Program-made: the position numbers and the translations under genes
Assembly: GCF_000145215.1 (NCBI RefSeq)
Contig: NC_014392.1
Location: 1,868,001-1,932,000, forward strand
DNA: 64,000 nt
DNA from: Caldicellulosiruptor obsidiansis OB47
Lineage (GTDB): Bacteria > Bacillota > Thermoanaerobacteria > Caldicellulosiruptorales > Caldicellulosiruptoraceae
Direction: 5' to 3'
The notes under the pieces: generated by a model
What the model was told of the DNA's origin: nothing
The model's input: only the letters and a program-made list of their open reading frames with translations
Database searches by the model: none
Shown: positions 9,146 to 18,193 of the stretch, piece after piece
Layout: each line of letters opens with the position of its first letter
How positions within the stretch are numbered: position 1 is the stretch's first letter

Positions 9146-10369
9146 ATGGAAAATGTTTTAACAAAAGAGCAGCTCTTAGAGTTTATAAGAAAAAACAATA
9201 TTCAGAGTGTGAGTGATATTTACGAAAGCTTAAAAGACTTGTTTAAGAGTGTACTTCAAAGCTTTTTAGAAGCAGAGATTGAAGAAACTCTGGGTTATGA
9301 AAAGTATGACGTTAAGAACAAACAAACTACTAACTCTCGAAACGGATATACTCAGAAGACTGTAAAAACAAAATTTGGAGAGATGGAAATTGATATACCA
9401 AGAGACAGAGAAGGTGAATTTGAACCCAAGATAATTCCCAAATATAAAAGAGATATCTCTGAAATTGAAGATAAAATAATAGCTTTATATTCCAGAGGAA
9501 TGACAACACGAGACATTCATGAGCAAATAAAAGATATTTATGGTATTGAAGTATCTGCTGAGATGGTAAGCAAAATTACAGAAAAAATAATACCAGAGAT
9601 AAGAGAATGGCAAAACAGACCGTTAGAAAAGATATATCCGTTTATCTTTATGGATGCAATTCATTACAAGATAAAAGATGAAGGCAGGATTGTAAACAAA
9701 GCTGCTTACGTTGTTTTAGGAATTAACATTGAGGGATATAAGGATGTTTTAGGGATATGGATTGGAGAAAGTGAAAGCTCTAAATTCTGGTTGGGTGTTT
9801 TGAATGACCTGAAAACAAGAGGAGTAGAAGAGGTATTACTGTTTTGTGTTGATGGCCTTACTGGTTTAAAAGAGGCAATAGAAGCAGTGTTCCCAAAAAG
9901 CGATATTCAAAGGTGTATTATTCATCAGTCAAGTCAATTCATTCAAATATGTTTCATACAAGCATATAAAAGAATTTTCAAAGGATTTTAAAAAAGTATA
10001 TCAGGCAACTAATGAAGAAGAAGCACTGGAAAATTTTTATCAGGTAAAAGAAAAATGGGGGAAACAGTATCCTTATGCGTTCAGGAGTTGGGAAAGCAAT
10101 TGGGAGCTACTGACTTCGTTTTTAAGTTTCCCCCAGAAATAAGGAAGATAATTTATACAACAAACATCATAGAAGGAGTTCACAGACAATTTAGAAAAGT
10201 GACAAAAGCAAAATCAGTATTTCCAAACGATACAGCGTTAGAGAAGATGCTTTATCTTGCAACAAAAAATGTTGTAAGAAAGTGGACACAGAGGTACAGA
10301 AATTGGGATATAATATTAAATCAGCTTTTGATAATGTATCCAGAACGTTTAAGTGGATATATAAATTAA
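9146..10369 (+). pseudogene. IS256-family (MULE-type DDE) transposase, frameshifted
   Basis: The N-terminal part (9146 to about 9930) and the C-terminal part (from about 10120) are in the same frame, but the middle reads only in another frame, as SFKYVSYKHIKEFSKDFKK and YQATNEEEALENFY. Two compensating indels therefore exist, near 9925-9940 and 10110-10135. Intact length would be about 407 residues. DDE residues are in FIFMDAIHYK, LLFCVDGLTG and TNIIEGVHRQFRK. The protein is probably inactive unless supplied in trans. Confidence 0.85.
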
Positions 10370-10387
10370 TAACAAACTTCAGTTCGC

Positions 10388-10419
10388 TTTTAGATTGCTT
10401 CCATGGAAGCAATCTAAAA
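10388..10419. repeat. Perfect 32-bp palindrome inside the IS256 element
   Basis: The 16-bp arm TTTTAGATTGCTTCCA is followed directly by its exact complement, centred on CCATGG. It lies 18 bp after the transposase stop. It could be the element's own terminator or a cruciform site. Confidence 0.6.
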
Positions 10420-10648
10420 CAAATTAAATTAGAATCAGAAAAATCAGAGCAATATATCCCAGTATCAAATTTTGTCCAGCTTTTAAAAAATTTATGCATA
10501 AAATTTTTTAAAATGGTAATACTAAAAAATAGAAGGTAGACAGGATTATCCTGAATGATTTCTTACCAAGAGGGATGGTTCAATTTAAATACACAAAATT
10601 ATTTACAGACCCTCCTCGTCTCTTTGTGGATAGCCGCTTGAAAATATT

Positions 10649-11005
10649 TTATTTATGCTCTTCAACAGCCTTTTTAATTGCCTCAATAGCTTGTTGCGTA
10701 TCCATATTTCTGATTTCAACACCTATATGCTTTTCTTTCGGAAAGCCTACTGCTTCAAAAGCATCACGGTACATCTTCTTTTGCATTGTTGGATCACAAC
10801 CTGCTACATAAAGCTGATCTATCTCTGCCCCTCTGAGAAGTTCTTTCAAATATTTGTCACCATCATCAGAGCAAAGTTGAGGATGCAATCCAACCCAATC
10901 AAATATTCCTTCTCTTCTTAAACTATTCAGTACTTCAAAAATATCCATTTTGTGAAATGAAGGACATGTCCCTTGGCAAACGCATAACAACAAACCTCTT
11001 TTCAT
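10649..11005 (-). CDS. Stand-alone HdrA N-terminal-like protein
   Basis: 118 residues that resemble only the N-terminal domain of heterodisulfide reductase subunit A: a CVCQGTC start, DWVGLHPQLCSDDG, and IDQLYVAGCDPTMQKKMYRDAFEAVG, equivalent to the VAACSP..HEPTFR stretch of HdrA. FAD and ferredoxin domains of HdrA are absent. It follows the ferredoxin gene by 6 bp, so the two probably act together in electron transfer. The operon promoter has the TATTCGAATA operator, linking it to metalloid or thiol stress. Function is not established. Confidence 0.6.
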   Translation of the reverse strand: MKRGLLLCVCQGTCPSFHKMDIFEVLNSLRREGIFDWVGLHPQLCSDDGDKYLKELLRGAEIDQLYVAGCDPTMQKKMYRDAFEAVGFPKEKHIGVEIRNMDTQQAIEAIKKAVEEHK

Positions 11006-11011
11006 TATTTT

Positions 11012-11221
11012 TCACCTCTCCTCTCCAAAATACTTTATTGCTTCATTAGGACAAATCTTCTGACATCCTCTGCAAAACTCAACACAGTTATCAGGATTTT
11101 TTACATTGGGATATCCATCCTGCCCTACCTCATACACATCGTGAGGACAAAAGTTTACACACTGATAACACTGCATACACTTTTCTTTATCTATTATAGG
11201 ATACCAGTTTTTAGCCAACAT
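11012..11221 (-). CDS. Two-cluster 4Fe-4S ferredoxin-like protein
   Basis: 69 residues from the ATG at 11221 (GGGAGG upstream). CMQCYQCVNFCP and CVEFCRGCQKICP supply ligands for two clusters; the second motif has unusual CxxxCxxC spacing. It is the first gene of a two-gene unit with the HdrA-like protein. It is likely a cytoplasmic electron carrier dedicated to that partner. Confidence 0.78.
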   Translation of the reverse strand: MLAKNWYPIIDKEKCMQCYQCVNFCPHDVYEVGQDGYPNVKNPDNCVEFCRGCQKICPNEAIKYFGEER

Positions 11222-11272
11222 TATCACCTCCCTTCGAAAACTTAAAATTATCTAAAACTTTAAAATATATTA

Positions 11273-11301
11273 ATTATTTATTGATATATTCGAATAATCA
11301 A
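11273..11301 (-). promoter_or_regulatory. Ferredoxin/HdrA-like promoter with ArsR-type operator
   Basis: TTGATT (11296-11301) and AATAAT (11273-11278) on the minus strand are 17 bp apart. The palindrome TATTCGAATA (11287-11296) sits at the -35 side of the spacer. Confidence 0.55.
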
Positions 11302-11334
11302 ATGTTTTTGCTAAAAAAATTATTTAATTTTTAT

Positions 11335-11610
11335 TCAAAACTTTTTCTTAACAACCTGAATTAAATCCAAACTCTCTCTATCTTTTAAATTGTAAAAAAC
11401 TCTATTGCCTTCTCGTCTGTCTTCAACTATTTCCATATTTCTTAAAATAGTTAAGTGACGAGAAATATGAGATTGATCAAGGTTTAATATCTCCATCATT
11501 TCACATACACATCTTTCTTTTTCTGCTACTAACTCTATTATCCTTATTCGCGTTGGGTGAGAAAGTGCTTTGAAATACTCTGCCATTTTTTTATAACTCT
11601 TTTCTAACAT
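11335..11610 (-). CDS. ArsR-family repressor (second, CxC-type)
   Basis: 91 residues. Winged helix with ALSHPTRIRIIEL, the C34-V-C36 metalloid pair in ERCVCEMM, and LDQSHISRHLTILR as recognition helix. AAAGGGG lies upstream of the ATG. Its own promoter (11632-11660) contains the TATTCGAATA palindrome, and the same site precedes the ferredoxin unit and the MFS exporter. It is the best candidate for the repressor of all three, by inference. Confidence 0.88.
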   Translation of the reverse strand: MLEKSYKKMAEYFKALSHPTRIRIIELVAEKERCVCEMMEILNLDQSHISRHLTILRNMEIVEDRREGNRVFYNLKDRESLDLIQVVKKKF

Positions 11611-11631
11611 ACCAAAACCCCTTTCGTATAG

Positions 11632-11660
11632 ATTATATTCGATTATTCGAATAATGTCAA
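11632..11660 (-). promoter_or_regulatory. Promoter of the second ArsR gene with autoregulatory operator
   Basis: TTGACA (11655-11660) and TATAAT (11632-11637) on the minus strand are 17 bp apart with TATTCGAATA (11644-11653) in the spacer. Confidence 0.7.
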
Positions 11661-11735
11661 GAGCTGTTTTTTAAAAGTGGATGTGCTACAATGTAACAAA
11701 ATATAGCAAATGTTTAATGGAGGTGCAATATTTAA

Positions 11736-12182
11736 ATGAACAGAAGCGAACTTGCTAAAGAAAAATTTTTAAATGGATTTACATGCTCTCAAGCAGTCTT
11801 TTCTACTTACAGCACCGATTTTGGCTTGGATGAAAAAAGTGCAGCAAAAATTGCTTGTCCATTTGGTGGAGGTCTAGGAAGCTTAGGTTATGTATGTGGA
11901 GCAGTTACAGGAGCTTTAATGCTGATTGGTTTAAAATATGGAAGTTCAGAACTTCAAGACAAAGAATCAAAAGCAAATGCTTACTCAAAGGTTAGAGAGT
12001 TTGTTAAAAAGTTTGAAGAAAAAAATAAAACTATAATATGTAAGGAACTGTTAAACTGTGATATCAGCACACCCGATGGAAGAAAATACGCCGAGGAAAA
12101 TGGACTGTTTAAAAATGTTTGCCCAAAATTTGTAAAAGATGCTGCTGAGATAATTGAAGAAATGTTATTTTCGAAAGAATGA
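11736..12182 (+). CDS. C_GCAxxG_C_C family redox protein
   Basis: 148 residues with the whole family signature: CSQAVF near residue 17, CPFGGGLGSLGYVCGAVTGA in the middle, and two later cysteines in ICKELLNCD and NVCPKF. These proteins are often encoded near ferredoxins, oxidoreductases and permeases and are thought to have a redox or metal-binding role; their reaction is unknown. It is divergent from the second ArsR gene, so it may share its control. GGAGG lies 12 bases before the ATG. Confidence 0.85.
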   Translation: MNRSELAKEKFLNGFTCSQAVFSTYSTDFGLDEKSAAKIACPFGGGLGSLGYVCGAVTGALMLIGLKYGSSELQDKESKANAYSKVREFVKKFEEKNKTIICKELLNCDISTPDGRKYAEENGLFKNVCPKFVKDAAEIIEEMLFSKE

Positions 12183-12187
12183 TTATA

Positions 12188-12219
12188 GGGGCTATCCAAA
12201 AAGATACCTGGATAGCCCC
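12188..12219 (+). terminator. Terminator after the C_GCAxxG_C_C gene
   Basis: The 10-bp arms GGGGCTATCC and GGATAGCCCC flank a 12-nt loop, followed by TTCCTT. The arm core matches the split terminator around the IS256 element. Confidence 0.75.
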
Positions 12220-12336
12220 TTCCTTGCATTATACAGTTTTTAGCTCATTTGGTTTTACTATAAATCGGCAAAATACAATCTTAAAATCTTGCTTTTAAAT
12301 AACCTCAGTTATTTTCTATATTATTGAATTAATTCT

Positions 12337-14802
12337 TCAGACTTTTAGGTAAAATCCTGTGCGCTCAAAAAATTCCCCAGATATTTTTTTCAAAACATCT
12401 TCGTCTACACCTTCACTTAATTTTATTTTTACCTCTCTTGTAGTTGGATAAATACTGGGGTTTTTTTGAATTTCTATATTGTATTTTGATAAAATTTCAT
12501 TCAATATATTAATCATTTCAACTTGATTTATGGTCTGAGAAACTCTTATATCCCATCCGGTCTTTTCCGAAAGTTGAACAAGCTTGTCTTTATATTTTTC
12601 ACCTACAAAAGGTGTTACAAAGGAAAGTTCAATGTATTTTCCACCTTCCTTAATACTTTTTTTGTAAATCTTATCTTTTTCATTTTCAAAATAAAGGTCA
12701 ATCAAAAGTAGAGCTTTATTTTGTTCCATCTTATTCTTTTGCAAAGTTATATTTTCTTCTTGTTTATTTTCCTCAACATCAAATATCAAATTAACCCCAG
12801 TTTCTTCCAAAAACTTTTCAGATAAATTTTTCATTTGTTCAAACTTTTCCTTTATTCTTATTACTATAGCATTTATCACAGGATTATATGAAAATTTTAA
12901 CAATTTAACATTATAATCTTTAAGAAAATTCTTAACATACTCTGAAGCATACGTCAGGTTAATATTTGGATTTATATCAACTTTCCAGAGTGTCAATTTT
13001 TCAAATTCCTTAAATTGCTCTTCAAGCCTTTTTGCAACCTGTGGGAAATGAAAATAAAATGTAACTACCTTGTTTTCAATGTCCATACCGACCTTGTACA
13101 ATCCATATTCATTAAACATTTCAAATGCTAATTCTCTCATCCTATTCTGCTCCATAGGTTTTGGCTTTAACCTTTCTTCCACCTCTTGGGCAGATAAAAT
13201 CCTAAACAGGTATGGTTTTTTTGGATTTTGTTCAAAATAAACAGATTTTTTTAAAAGTTCAAATACTCTGTTTATCTCATCTTTTTCTATAAACTTCTTG
13301 CCATTCCAAATCAGAATAGCATGTTCAGCTGTTATATGATTGGATTCCTGCTTGTTTTCCACAAGGTACTGCCACAAAAGCTTCAGATTCTCTTCATTTA
13401 AAAGTTCTTGATTGTTCAGCGTTTTGACATTAAAAAATGATAATTGTTTTCTTGGTCTTTCAATTGATATTATATTAACTTCACCATTTTGTGGAACAAC
13501 TATGTTTGCATCAAGCTCTTTTACTGCCATATCCGAAATTTGCGAAATTGCTTCTTCACTGCCATGTGCAAAAATGACAGTTCTTGGCCTTAGTGTTGAT
13601 AAAAATCCAAGAATCTTATCTCTGTCACTGTGTGCCGAAAGCCCGTACTTTTCTACCCTGCACTTCACTTCATATTCCTTGCCATTTAGATCAATCTTTT
13701 TTTCACTTTCTGAAAGTTCAGCAAGCTCTAAAAGTTTTCTTCCAGGTGCTTCTTCATCCTGATACCCTGTTATTGCAATCAGAGCATTTGGACTTTGCAC
13801 AATTTTTTCAGCATAAAACACAGAAGGTCCCCCTGTAAGCATACCGGAACTTGAGATTATTACACATGGGTCTGAAGAAGAAATTATCTCCTCTCTTTGT
13901 TTTTTGTCAGAGACCACATTTATATTATCAGCTAAGAATATCTCCTCACCTTTTAGTACCCTTTTATAGTACCGCGATGACAGATAAGTAGGATTGTTCC
14001 TGTAAACTTTTATAACCTCTCTTACCATTCCGTCTATGAATATATTAAAACTAACCTTTCTTTTTTTCATATAATTTCTCAAAATAAGAATAACCTCTTG
14101 TGCCCTTCCTATTGCAAATGCAGGAATTAAAACTTTACCTCCCTGTGATATAACTTCATAAATAGTATTAAATAGTCTTTCTTCTTCAAAACTTCTGTTT
14201 GTGTGAAGTCTGTCACCATAAGTTGATTCGCATATAACAATATCAGGTCTGATTTTGGGAACTGAAGCCTTGTCAACAGTAAGCTGCTTGTCTGCTGAAA
14301 AATCACCCGTGTAAAGAATGCTACCTTCCTGAGTCTGAATAAATATCATGGAAGCACCAAGGATATGACCCGCCGGGAAAAAGGTCACCCTGATTCCTTC
14401 AACAGGTTCAAATGTGTAGTTAAATCCGTAGGTAAGAGTTCTATCAAGCAAATCTTCTACATTCTTCTCAGCATATATAGGTATTTCATCTTCTGCAATC
14501 TCCATAATCCTCAAACTATCATATAAAAGCACCTTTATTAAATCTTTTGTAGGTTGGTTTGTATAAAAGAAAATATGAGGATATTCTCGTGCAATAAGAG
14601 GAAGGCTTCCTATATGGTCAAGGTGCGCATGTGAAATAAGGCAAACATCAACACCGCCAAGCTCGCGAAGAACCTGTAAGTTAGGAAGTTTATCCTCTTT
14701 CATTCTTATTCCAGAATCAATCAAGATATTCTTGCCACCAGCTTTAATTAAAACACAAGAAGCACCAACCTCTTTTGCACCACCCAAGAAAACTATCTCC
14801 AT
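12337..14802 (-). CDS. Beta-CASP metallo-beta-lactamase RNase with long C-terminal extension
   Basis: 821 residues. The nuclease core is about 1-450: HAHLDH (metal motif 2), PAGHILGAS, YTGDFS, the beta-CASP motifs PAFAIGRAQE and SSSGMLTGGP, and KYGLSAHSDRD. This is the CPSF/RNase J-like layout for RNA cleavage. A further 370 residues follow. They contain a duplicated unit: KVDINPN...FLKDYNV...EKFLEETGVNLIF is echoed by DIRVSQTI...ILSKYNI...GEFFERTGFYL. I do not recognise that extension; it may bind RNA. No signal peptide. Confidence 0.82.
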   Translation of the reverse strand: MEIVFLGGAKEVGASCVLIKAGGKNILIDSGIRMKEDKLPNLQVLRELGGVDVCLISHAHLDHIGSLPLIAREYPHIFFYTNQPTKDLIKVLLYDSLRIMEIAEDEIPIYAEKNVEDLLDRTLTYGFNYTFEPVEGIRVTFFPAGHILGASMIFIQTQEGSILYTGDFSADKQLTVDKASVPKIRPDIVICESTYGDRLHTNRSFEEERLFNTIYEVISQGGKVLIPAFAIGRAQEVILILRNYMKKRKVSFNIFIDGMVREVIKVYRNNPTYLSSRYYKRVLKGEEIFLADNINVVSDKKQREEIISSSDPCVIISSSGMLTGGPSVFYAEKIVQSPNALIAITGYQDEEAPGRKLLELAELSESEKKIDLNGKEYEVKCRVEKYGLSAHSDRDKILGFLSTLRPRTVIFAHGSEEAISQISDMAVKELDANIVVPQNGEVNIISIERPRKQLSFFNVKTLNNQELLNEENLKLLWQYLVENKQESNHITAEHAILIWNGKKFIEKDEINRVFELLKKSVYFEQNPKKPYLFRILSAQEVEERLKPKPMEQNRMRELAFEMFNEYGLYKVGMDIENKVVTFYFHFPQVAKRLEEQFKEFEKLTLWKVDINPNINLTYASEYVKNFLKDYNVKLLKFSYNPVINAIVIRIKEKFEQMKNLSEKFLEETGVNLIFDVEENKQEENITLQKNKMEQNKALLLIDLYFENEKDKIYKKSIKEGGKYIELSFVTPFVGEKYKDKLVQLSEKTGWDIRVSQTINQVEMINILNEILSKYNIEIQKNPSIYPTTREVKIKLSEGVDEDVLKKISGEFFERTGFYLKV

Positions 14803-14821
14803 TTTTCAGCTCAACTCCATA

Positions 14822-15718
14822 TTAAGTTTTTCCACCAAAGTTTAATTCGGCTATAACCATTCCAATTAAAATTAAACCACATCCAGCATAAGAAATCAAA
14901 GACAAAATTTCAGTTGTATTGTTAGGTCCAGATGGTATTATGGCAGAAAAAAATGCACCAAAAACTGGCTCGGCAGAAAAAATGAGTGCTGTATGAGTAG
15001 GGGTTGTATATTTCTGTACAAAAACTTGAGCAGTAAATGCTAATGCTGTCCCTAAAATCCCTGTTACTAAAATAGTAATAATGCTTGTTAGATTAAACTT
15101 AATATTTATGAGATTAATATCAAAAACAATTGAGGTCATAATATATAAAAATGCTGCACTCATTAGCTGAAAAATTGCAATATTTACTGTGTTTATATTA
15201 TCTTTTGCCGTGAATATGTCAATAGAGATAATCTGAAACACAAAACAAAGGTCAGCAAGAAGAGTTAAAAAATCACCAAAATTAAAGTTTGAAAACCTCG
15301 CACCACTCAAAAGCCAAAGCCCAATAAAAGCCAAAACTACACCAACCATTACATTTATTTTGGGTACTTTTCTTTCAATCAGAGCTACAAATACAGGAAC
15401 CAAGATGACAGTAAGACCAGTTATAAAAGCTGATTTTGAAGCATATGTATATTTTAACCCTATAACCTGAAGAAGCATCCCTGCAAATAGAAAAAATCCA
15501 ATGATGCTGCCATAAAGAACTTCCCTTAATTTCAACCCTCTTAGATTTTTCCAGAATATTATTAAAACTATCAGCCAGGCAAGTATAAATCTGACAGCTA
15601 AAAATGCCACTGGGTTCATATCTAAAACTGTATTTTTCATAAGTACAAATGAACTTCCCCATACCATTGTAACAAAAAGCAAAATAACATCTGCTAAAAT
15701 CTTTCGTTTTTCACTCAA
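14822..15718 (-). CDS. EamA/DMT-family permease
   Basis: 298 residues with about 10 membrane helices made of two EamA repeats. VWGSSFVLMK near the start and GTALAFTAQVFVQKYTTPTHTALIFSAEPVF near the end are typical. The start appears to be TTG with AAGGAAG upstream. The substrate is unknown; relatives export amino acids or metabolites. It lies 19 bp before the nuclease gene on the same strand. Confidence 0.85.
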   Translation of the reverse strand: MSEKRKILADVILLFVTMVWGSSFVLMKNTVLDMNPVAFLAVRFILAWLIVLIIFWKNLRGLKLREVLYGSIIGFFLFAGMLLQVIGLKYTYASKSAFITGLTVILVPVFVALIERKVPKINVMVGVVLAFIGLWLLSGARFSNFNFGDFLTLLADLCFVFQIISIDIFTAKDNINTVNIAIFQLMSAAFLYIMTSIVFDINLINIKFNLTSIITILVTGILGTALAFTAQVFVQKYTTPTHTALIFSAEPVFGAFFSAIIPSGPNNTTEILSLISYAGCGLILIGMVIAELNFGGKT

Positions 15719-15763
15719 GTTTTTTCTTCCTTTCTGTGTAAAAATCTTTTCTGGCAGCTAAAA

Positions 15764-15795
15764 AGGGCTGCCATTAAAACCTAAAAGACAGCCCT
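15764..15795 (-). terminator. Terminator of the amino acid ABC operon
   Basis: The arms AGGGCTG and CAGCCCT are followed on the minus strand by TTTTTAG. It separates the ABC operon from the EamA gene. Confidence 0.65.
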
Positions 15796-15838
15796 CTTAT
15801 GCTTTCTCTCAAATATACATTTTTTAATCTTACCACAA

Positions 15839-16624
15839 TCACAATATCTTTTGCAAAAACTGTCTTGTTCTCTCTTGCTTGGGATTTGTGAATATCTCTT
15901 CAGGTAATCCTTCTTCCACAATCTTTCCCTTGTCCATAAAAACAATTCTGTTTGCAACTTCTCTTGCAAATCCCATCTCATGAGTCACAACAAGCATTGT
16001 CATACCTTCCCTTGCCAGCTCTTTCATTACATTTAAAACTTCACCCACAAGTTCAGGGTCAAGTGCAGATGTTGGTTCATCAAACAGCATCACTTTGGGT
16101 TTCATAGCCAAAGCTCTGGCAATTGCAACTCTTTGCTGCTGTCCACCAGAAAGCTGAGAAGGATAAAAGCCTGCCTTGTCTCTGAGCCCCACTTTCTCAA
16201 GAAGTTTCATTCCAAGCTCCACTGCTTCTTCTTTTTTCATCTTATTTACAACAACAGGTCCAACTATAACATTCTCAAGCGCTGTCATGTGAGGAAAGAG
16301 ATTGAATCTTTGAAATACCATACCTATCTGTGAACAAAATCTTGCTATCTCTTTTGAGCTGTGTTTTTTATGCTTTTCATTCAATACTTTATCTTCAATA
16401 ACAAATCCATCAATTTCAATATACCCTGAATTGATTCTCTCTAAATGATTAAGACAGCGTAGGAAAGTGCTTTTGCCAGATCCAGACGGACCTATTATAA
16501 CCACAACTTCTCCCCTGTCTACCTCTAAAGACACCCTGTCCAGTACAAGATTGTGTCCAAAATATTTGACAATGTCCTTTGTAATTATCATTTTTTTGTT
16601 TTTTTCTCCATTAATGCTGCTCAT
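15839..16624 (-). CDS. Polar amino acid ABC transporter, ATPase
   Basis: About 261 residues. Walker [11 protein letters not shown]-loop [14 protein letters not shown], signature LSGGQQQR, Walker [14 protein letters not shown] and the H-loop VVTHEMGFA match GlnQ/HisP-type ATPases. The ATG at 16624 overlaps the permease stop by 14 bp, giving translational coupling; an ATG at 16591 is also possible. It powers uptake together with the next two genes. Confidence 0.92.
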   Translation of the reverse strand: MSSINGEKNKKMIITKDIVKYFGHNLVLDRVSLEVDRGEVVVIIGPSGSGKSTFLRCLNHLERINSGYIEIDGFVIEDKVLNEKHKKHSSKEIARFCSQIGMVFQRFNLFPHMTALENVIVGPVVVNKMKKEEAVELGMKLLEKVGLRDKAGFYPSQLSGGQQQRVAIARALAMKPKVMLFDEPTSALDPELVGEVLNVMKELAREGMTMLVVTHEMGFAREVANRIVFMDKGKIVEEGLPEEIFTNPKQERTRQFLQKIL

Positions 16625-17273
16625 ACTTTCCCAGCCTCTTTTCAAGCCAATTAAATATTGTAGTAAAAATCGTAGTAAGCGCTAAATATATTACAAGTGC
16701 GGCCAAATAAATCTCTGCATCTCTTCCAGTTTGAGATGCCTTTAATTGTGCTGCGCGCATAAGTTCAACCATGCCAATTGTAGAAACAAGTGAAGAATCT
16801 TTCAAAAGCGCAATAAACTCATTGCCAATTGGTGGTATCAACCTCTTGTAAGTCTGCGGTATAATTACATATCTCATTGTTTGAATATATGTCATACCAA
16901 GTGCTTTAGCAGCTTCATACTGCCCCCTGTCTATTGATAAAATTGCTGCTCTTATAATCTCTGCGGTATATGCTCCTGAGTTGATAATAAGAGCAATTGC
17001 CCCTGCTAAAAATGCTGGCAGTGTCAGAGCAGGAACAATTTTAGGAAGACCATAGTAGATAAAAAATATCTGCAAAAGCAGCGGTGTTCCTCTAAACAGC
17101 CATACATAAAAGCTGCCAATATAATTTAAAAGTTTTATTTTTGAAATTCTAAAAAGAGCAGCAACAAGCCCAAATATAAGTCCAATCGTAACTGCAATCG
17201 CAGTAAGTTCAATTGTAACAACGCTTGCTTTCAAAAGAACAGGAAAGTATTTTATTATGATACTGTCTGTCAA
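16611..17273 (-). CDS. Polar amino acid ABC transporter, permease (HisM/GlnP type)
   Basis: 220 residues with about five membrane helices. The family EAA loop is visible as [44 protein letters not shown] is the usual segment of the family. Only one permease is encoded, so it likely forms a homodimer. It follows the binding protein gene by 17 bp. Confidence 0.92.
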   Translation of the reverse strand: MTDSIIIKYFPVLLKASVVTIELTAIAVTIGLIFGLVAALFRISKIKLLNYIGSFYVWLFRGTPLLLQIFFIYYGLPKIVPALTLPAFLAGAIALIINSGAYTAEIIRAAILSIDRGQYEAAKALGMTYIQTMRYVIIPQTYKRLIPPIGNEFIALLKDSSLVSTIGMVELMRAAQLKASQTGRDAEIYLAALVIYLALTTIFTTIFNWLEKRLGKYEQH

Positions 17274-17290
17274 CTTATGCCACCTCTATT

Positions 17291-18091
17291 TTAATCTGTA
17301 ATGTCTTCTCCAAACCATTTTTCAGATATTTTTGCAATAGTCCCGTCCTTCTTTAACTGGTCTAAAATCTTCTGAATTTCATTGTAAAGTTCTTTGTCCT
17401 CTTTTCTTAAAGCTATTCCCACAGGTTCTTTTTCAAGCTCAGCAGGTGCTATGTCAAACTTTTCAGGGTTCTGCTTTTTATAGTAATAAGCAACAACACT
17501 GTCTATCACAACTGCTTTTATTCTTCCAATGTCAAGGTCGTTAAAAGCATCAGTTATCCTTTCATATCGTGTGACATCCTTTTCATAGTTTATAAACTTC
17601 ATCTTTTGAACGGCACTGTCACCTGTCGTGTTTGCCTGAACACCTATCTTAATCCCTTTTAAATCTTCAAAACTTTTGATGGAGCTGTCACCCCTTTTCA
17701 CAGCAATAACCTGACGAATGTAAAGATATGGTCCTGCTAAATTGAAAGCTTTCTTTCTCTCATCTGTTATACTAAAGCATGAAATAATAGCATCAAATTT
17801 TTTAGACTTTAAAGCACTCTGGATTCCGCTCCAGTCAACAGTAACAATCTTTAATTTTGCTCCCAGCTTTTTAGCTATTTCATTTGCTAAATCCACATCA
17901 AAACCAACAGTGTTATTATTATCATCTGCAAACTCCATCGGTGGAAACGTGTTATCCATTCCCACTGCAAATTCTTTTGTCTTTTTTATTTTCTCTAAGG
18001 TTGTCATGTTTTGGTTATTTGATGAACATCCGCTTAATAAAGGAATAAAAAATGCTACTAGTAAAACCAACACAACAAACTTTTTATACAT
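17291..18091 (-). CDS. Polar amino acid ABC transporter, substrate-binding lipoprotein
   Basis: 266 residues from the ATG at 18091 (GGGG nine bases upstream). A hydrophobic signal ends in the lipobox LLSGC, so it is anchored to the outer membrane leaflet. The SBP_bac_3 fold is shown by FAVGMDNTFPPMEF, VGFDVDLANEIAKKLG and IKIGVQANTTGDSAV. It is first in the operon binding protein-permease-ATPase. Acidic, basic or sulfur amino acid preference cannot be decided from sequence. Confidence 0.92.
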   Translation of the reverse strand: MYKKFVVLVLLVAFFIPLLSGCSSNNQNMTTLEKIKKTKEFAVGMDNTFPPMEFADDNNNTVGFDVDLANEIAKKLGAKLKIVTVDWSGIQSALKSKKFDAIISCFSITDERKKAFNLAGPYLYIRQVIAVKRGDSSIKSFEDLKGIKIGVQANTTGDSAVQKMKFINYEKDVTRYERITDAFNDLDIGRIKAVVIDSVVAYYYKKQNPEKFDIAPAELEKEPVGIALRKEDKELYNEIQKILDQLKKDGTIAKISEKWFGEDITD

Positions 18092-18193
18092 ATAAATAGC
18101 CCCTTTCACTGATTTAATCTATAAACACACCTCAATAATTATACACTCATTTTAAAATTTATCAATATCAATTTTAAGCAAAACTCGGTATTC

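Larger units (their letters stand above)
9052..10612 (+). mobile_element. IS256-family insertion sequence, 1561 bp, with 8-bp target duplication
   Basis: The ends are imperfect inverted repeats. The left reads GAGACTATAAGTAATTTTGT and the right, inverted, GGGTCTGTAAATAATTTTGT. The 8-bp direct repeat TCCTCGTC flanks them exactly (9044-9051 and 10613-10620), as expected for IS256. It carries one transposase gene, now frameshifted. The clean target duplication points to a fairly recent insertion. Confidence 0.88.
9036..10640. terminator. Bidirectional terminator split by an IS256-type insertion
   Basis: The left arm GGCTATCC (9039-9046) and the right arm GGATAGCC (10628-10635) are separated by the insertion sequence. 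Removing it and one target repeat rejoins them as an 8-bp stem with a 12-nt loop, flanked by AAG/CTT pairing around one bulge. The same arm sequence is intact at 12188-12219. It lay between the convergent acr3 and HdrA-like genes. Confidence 0.65.
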
